Position numbers and translations under genes: made by a program. The notes beneath the pieces are model-generated. The model saw only the letters and a program-made list of their open reading frames with translations, was not told the DNA's origin and made no database searches. From positions 1 through 7,484 of the forward strand of contig CANHFL010000039.1 of NCBI GenBank assembly GCA_947459855.1: a DNA stretch of 7,484 nucleotides, read 5' to 3'. The DNA is from Planctomycetaceae bacterium (GTDB taxonomy: Bacteria; Planctomycetota; Phycisphaerae; Phycisphaerales; SM1A02). This document shows, one piece after another, positions 6,454 to 7,484 of the stretch (positions within the stretch are counted from its first letter, which is position 1; each line of letters begins with the position of its first letter).

Positions 6454-7314
6454 ATGGCTCCCTCGGTGATCGGTCGTCGTGGTGGTTCGCTCGCCTGCCT
6501 TGGCCTGGTGGCGGCTGCCTGCGCCATCGCCGCCGGGCCCGACGCCGTACCGGCGAAGTTCACCGAGACCGTTCCCGGCACCGCGATCACGTTCGACTGC
6601 GTGCCCGTGCCTGGCTGCGACGGCACGAAGCCGTTCTTCATGGCCACAGCCGAGGTGCCGTGGGAGCTCTTCGACGCGTTCATCTACCAGCTGGACAGGA
6701 AGAACGGCGCCAGCACGCCCGAATCCGACGCCGTGGTGCGCCCGACCAAGCCGTACGTCTCGGTCGACCGCGGCTTCGGCCACCAGGGCTGGCCGGCGAT
6801 CAGCATGAGCTCGAAGGGCGCCGTGCAGTTCTGCGAGTGGCTCTCCAAGAAGACCGGCCGAACGTACCGCCTGCCCACCGTCGACGAATGGAAGTGCGCC
6901 GCGAGGAACTCCGGCGTCACCGCCGCGACCATGGCCGAGCACGCGTGGATGGACCCCGAGGCCAACGTCGCGACCCACAAGTGCGGCAGCAAGAAGGCGG
7001 ACAAGCTGGGCGTCTTCGACCTCTGGGGCAACGCTGCGGAGTGGGTGACCGACGGCAAGGGCGGCTTCGCGATCCTGGGCGGCTCGTACCGCGAGGAGAA
7101 GATCGACCCCGCCGCGATGGAGCCGATCGCCGAGACCCCGGACTGGAACGAGAGCGATCCGCAGTTCCCGAAGAGCGTCTGGTGGCTGGTCGACGGCCCG
7201 TTCATCGGGATGCGCGTCGTGACCGCCGATGCGTCGCCTTCCTCCAAGCCCGCCGCGGCACCCGCCGCACCCACAACCCCGTCCACGCCCGCACCCGCGG
7301 CGCCGAAGCCCTGA
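6454..7314 (+). CDS. Secreted SUMF1/FGE-like (sulfatase-modifying factor family) protein, probably non-catalytic
   Basis: A 286-residue protein with an N-terminal signal peptide (RR at 8-9, hydrophobic 12-27). The formylglycine-generating-enzyme fold is recognised from FFMATAEVPWELFDAF (61-76), HQGWPAISMSSKGAVQFCEWL (110-130), GRTYRLPTVDEWKCAAR (135-151), GVFDLWGNAAEWV (186-198), ILGGSYR (207-213) and GPFIGMRVV (248-256). Family members oxidise sulfatase cysteines, make ergothioneine, or simply bind partners. The catalytic enzyme's late Cys pair is not seen here: the region between GGSYR and GMRVV has no cysteine at all. The remaining cysteines are at 49, 55, 127, 148 and 177, of which the first two could form a disulfide. 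The protein is also short for a catalytic FGE. I infer a structural or binding role. The tail (260-286) is Ala/Pro/Thr/Ser-rich, like a cell-surface linker. The next gene begins 49 bases on and is probably co-transcribed. Confidence 0.85.
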   Translation: MAPSVIGRRGGSLACLGLVAAACAIAAGPDAVPAKFTETVPGTAITFDCVPVPGCDGTKPFFMATAEVPWELFDAFIYQLDRKNGASTPESDAVVRPTKPYVSVDRGFGHQGWPAISMSSKGAVQFCEWLSKKTGRTYRLPTVDEWKCAARNSGVTAATMAEHAWMDPEANVATHKCGSKKADKLGVFDLWGNAAEWVTDGKGGFAILGGSYREEKIDPAAMEPIAETPDWNESDPQFPKSVWWLVDGPFIGMRVVTADASPSSKPAAAPAAPTTPSTPAPAAPKP

Positions 7315-7363
7315 TCCGCGCGTCACGACGACCGCACGCCACGACCCGATCCGAGACCCGACC

Positions 7364-7484
7364 ATGAGCACCGACCCGATCATCACCGATCCCACCCGCC
7401 GCACCTTCGTCGCGACCGGCGCCGCGCTCGGCGCCGCCGCGCTGGTCGCGCCCCGCGTGTGGGGCGCCGAGGGCGGCTCCGATA
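7364..7484 (+). CDS. Start of a Tat-exported protein, possibly Gfo/Idh/MocA oxidoreductase (3' end outside window)
   Basis: Forty residues are visible. They hold a twin-arginine signal: TRRTFVATG (11-19), a hydrophobic Ala/Leu/Gly core (18-29) and a likely cleavage after VWGAE (32-36). Twin-arginine export means that the protein folds, often with a cofactor, before crossing the membrane. In planctomycetes this kind of leader, ending in a Gly-Gly-Ser-Asp-like stretch, commonly precedes an NAD(P)-binding Gfo/Idh/MocA oxidoreductase, and those genes often sit beside SUMF1-like genes. The catalytic part is beyond the window, so the family is an inference and other Tat substrates are possible. No clear ribosome site precedes the ATG; the gene follows the SUMF1-like gene by 49 bases. 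Confidence 0.6.
   Translation, partial: MSTDPIITDPTRRTFVATGAALGAAALVAPRVWGAEGGSD

Noticed and set aside
7343..7381. Direct repeat GACCCGATC at 7343-7351 and 7373-7381
   Set aside because: Nine bases, one copy within coding sequence, in a region of simple GAC/CCG composition; likely chance.
1..7484. CRISPR arrays, tRNA or rRNA genes, insertion sequences, attachment sites
   Set aside because: No regularly spaced repeats, cloverleaf-like sequence, transposase motifs or terminal repeats flanking a gene were seen.

Overview
The window is a very GC-rich bacterial segment, densely coded on both strands and with short intergenic gaps. The best guess for its source is a planctomycete, probably class Phycisphaerae. 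That rests on gene style: an NHL-repeat propeller beside a di-heme peroxidase, and a sulfatase-modifying-factor-like protein followed by a gene with a Tat signal typical of planctomycete Gfo/Idh/MocA oxidoreductases. No rRNA or universal marker gene is present, so the placement is an inference from gene content and base composition. No tRNA, rRNA, CRISPR array, insertion sequence or phage gene was seen.

Layout. Positions 1-615 (+) hold the C-terminal part of a membrane-anchored family 2 glycosyltransferase. It converges on a minus-strand thiamine thiazole operon, thiS (1810-1610) then thiG (1575-706). The 90-base convergent gap carries a 22-bp perfect inverted repeat built from 9-bp units, a likely bidirectional terminator. 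Divergent from thiS across 44 bases begins a tightly packed plus-strand operon: an unrecognised lipoprotein (1855-2748), an 806-aa NHL beta-propeller protein ending in a YtkA-like domain (2748-5168), and a di-heme cytochrome c peroxidase/MauG-family protein (5165-6400). The three genes overlap by 1 and 4 bases, so they are probably translationally coupled. After a 53-base gap containing a promoter-like element and a 12-bp palindrome comes a second unit: a secreted SUMF1/FGE-like protein without the catalytic cysteine arrangement (6454-7314), then the start of a Tat-exported protein cut off by the window end (7364-7484).

How it fits together. The thiS-thiG pair is housekeeping. The three-gene operon looks like a cell-envelope redox module: every product carries an export signal, one is lipid-anchored, one is a large propeller scaffold with a Met/His-rich possible metal-binding domain, and one is a di-heme enzyme with a tyrosine where MauG, rather than classical peroxidase, has its heme ligand. 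Its substrate cannot be read from the sequence. Three start codons (thiS, the lipoprotein and the SUMF1-like gene) are each preceded by a TANNNT hexamer 6-7 bases upstream with no usable Shine-Dalgarno, which suggests leaderless transcription.
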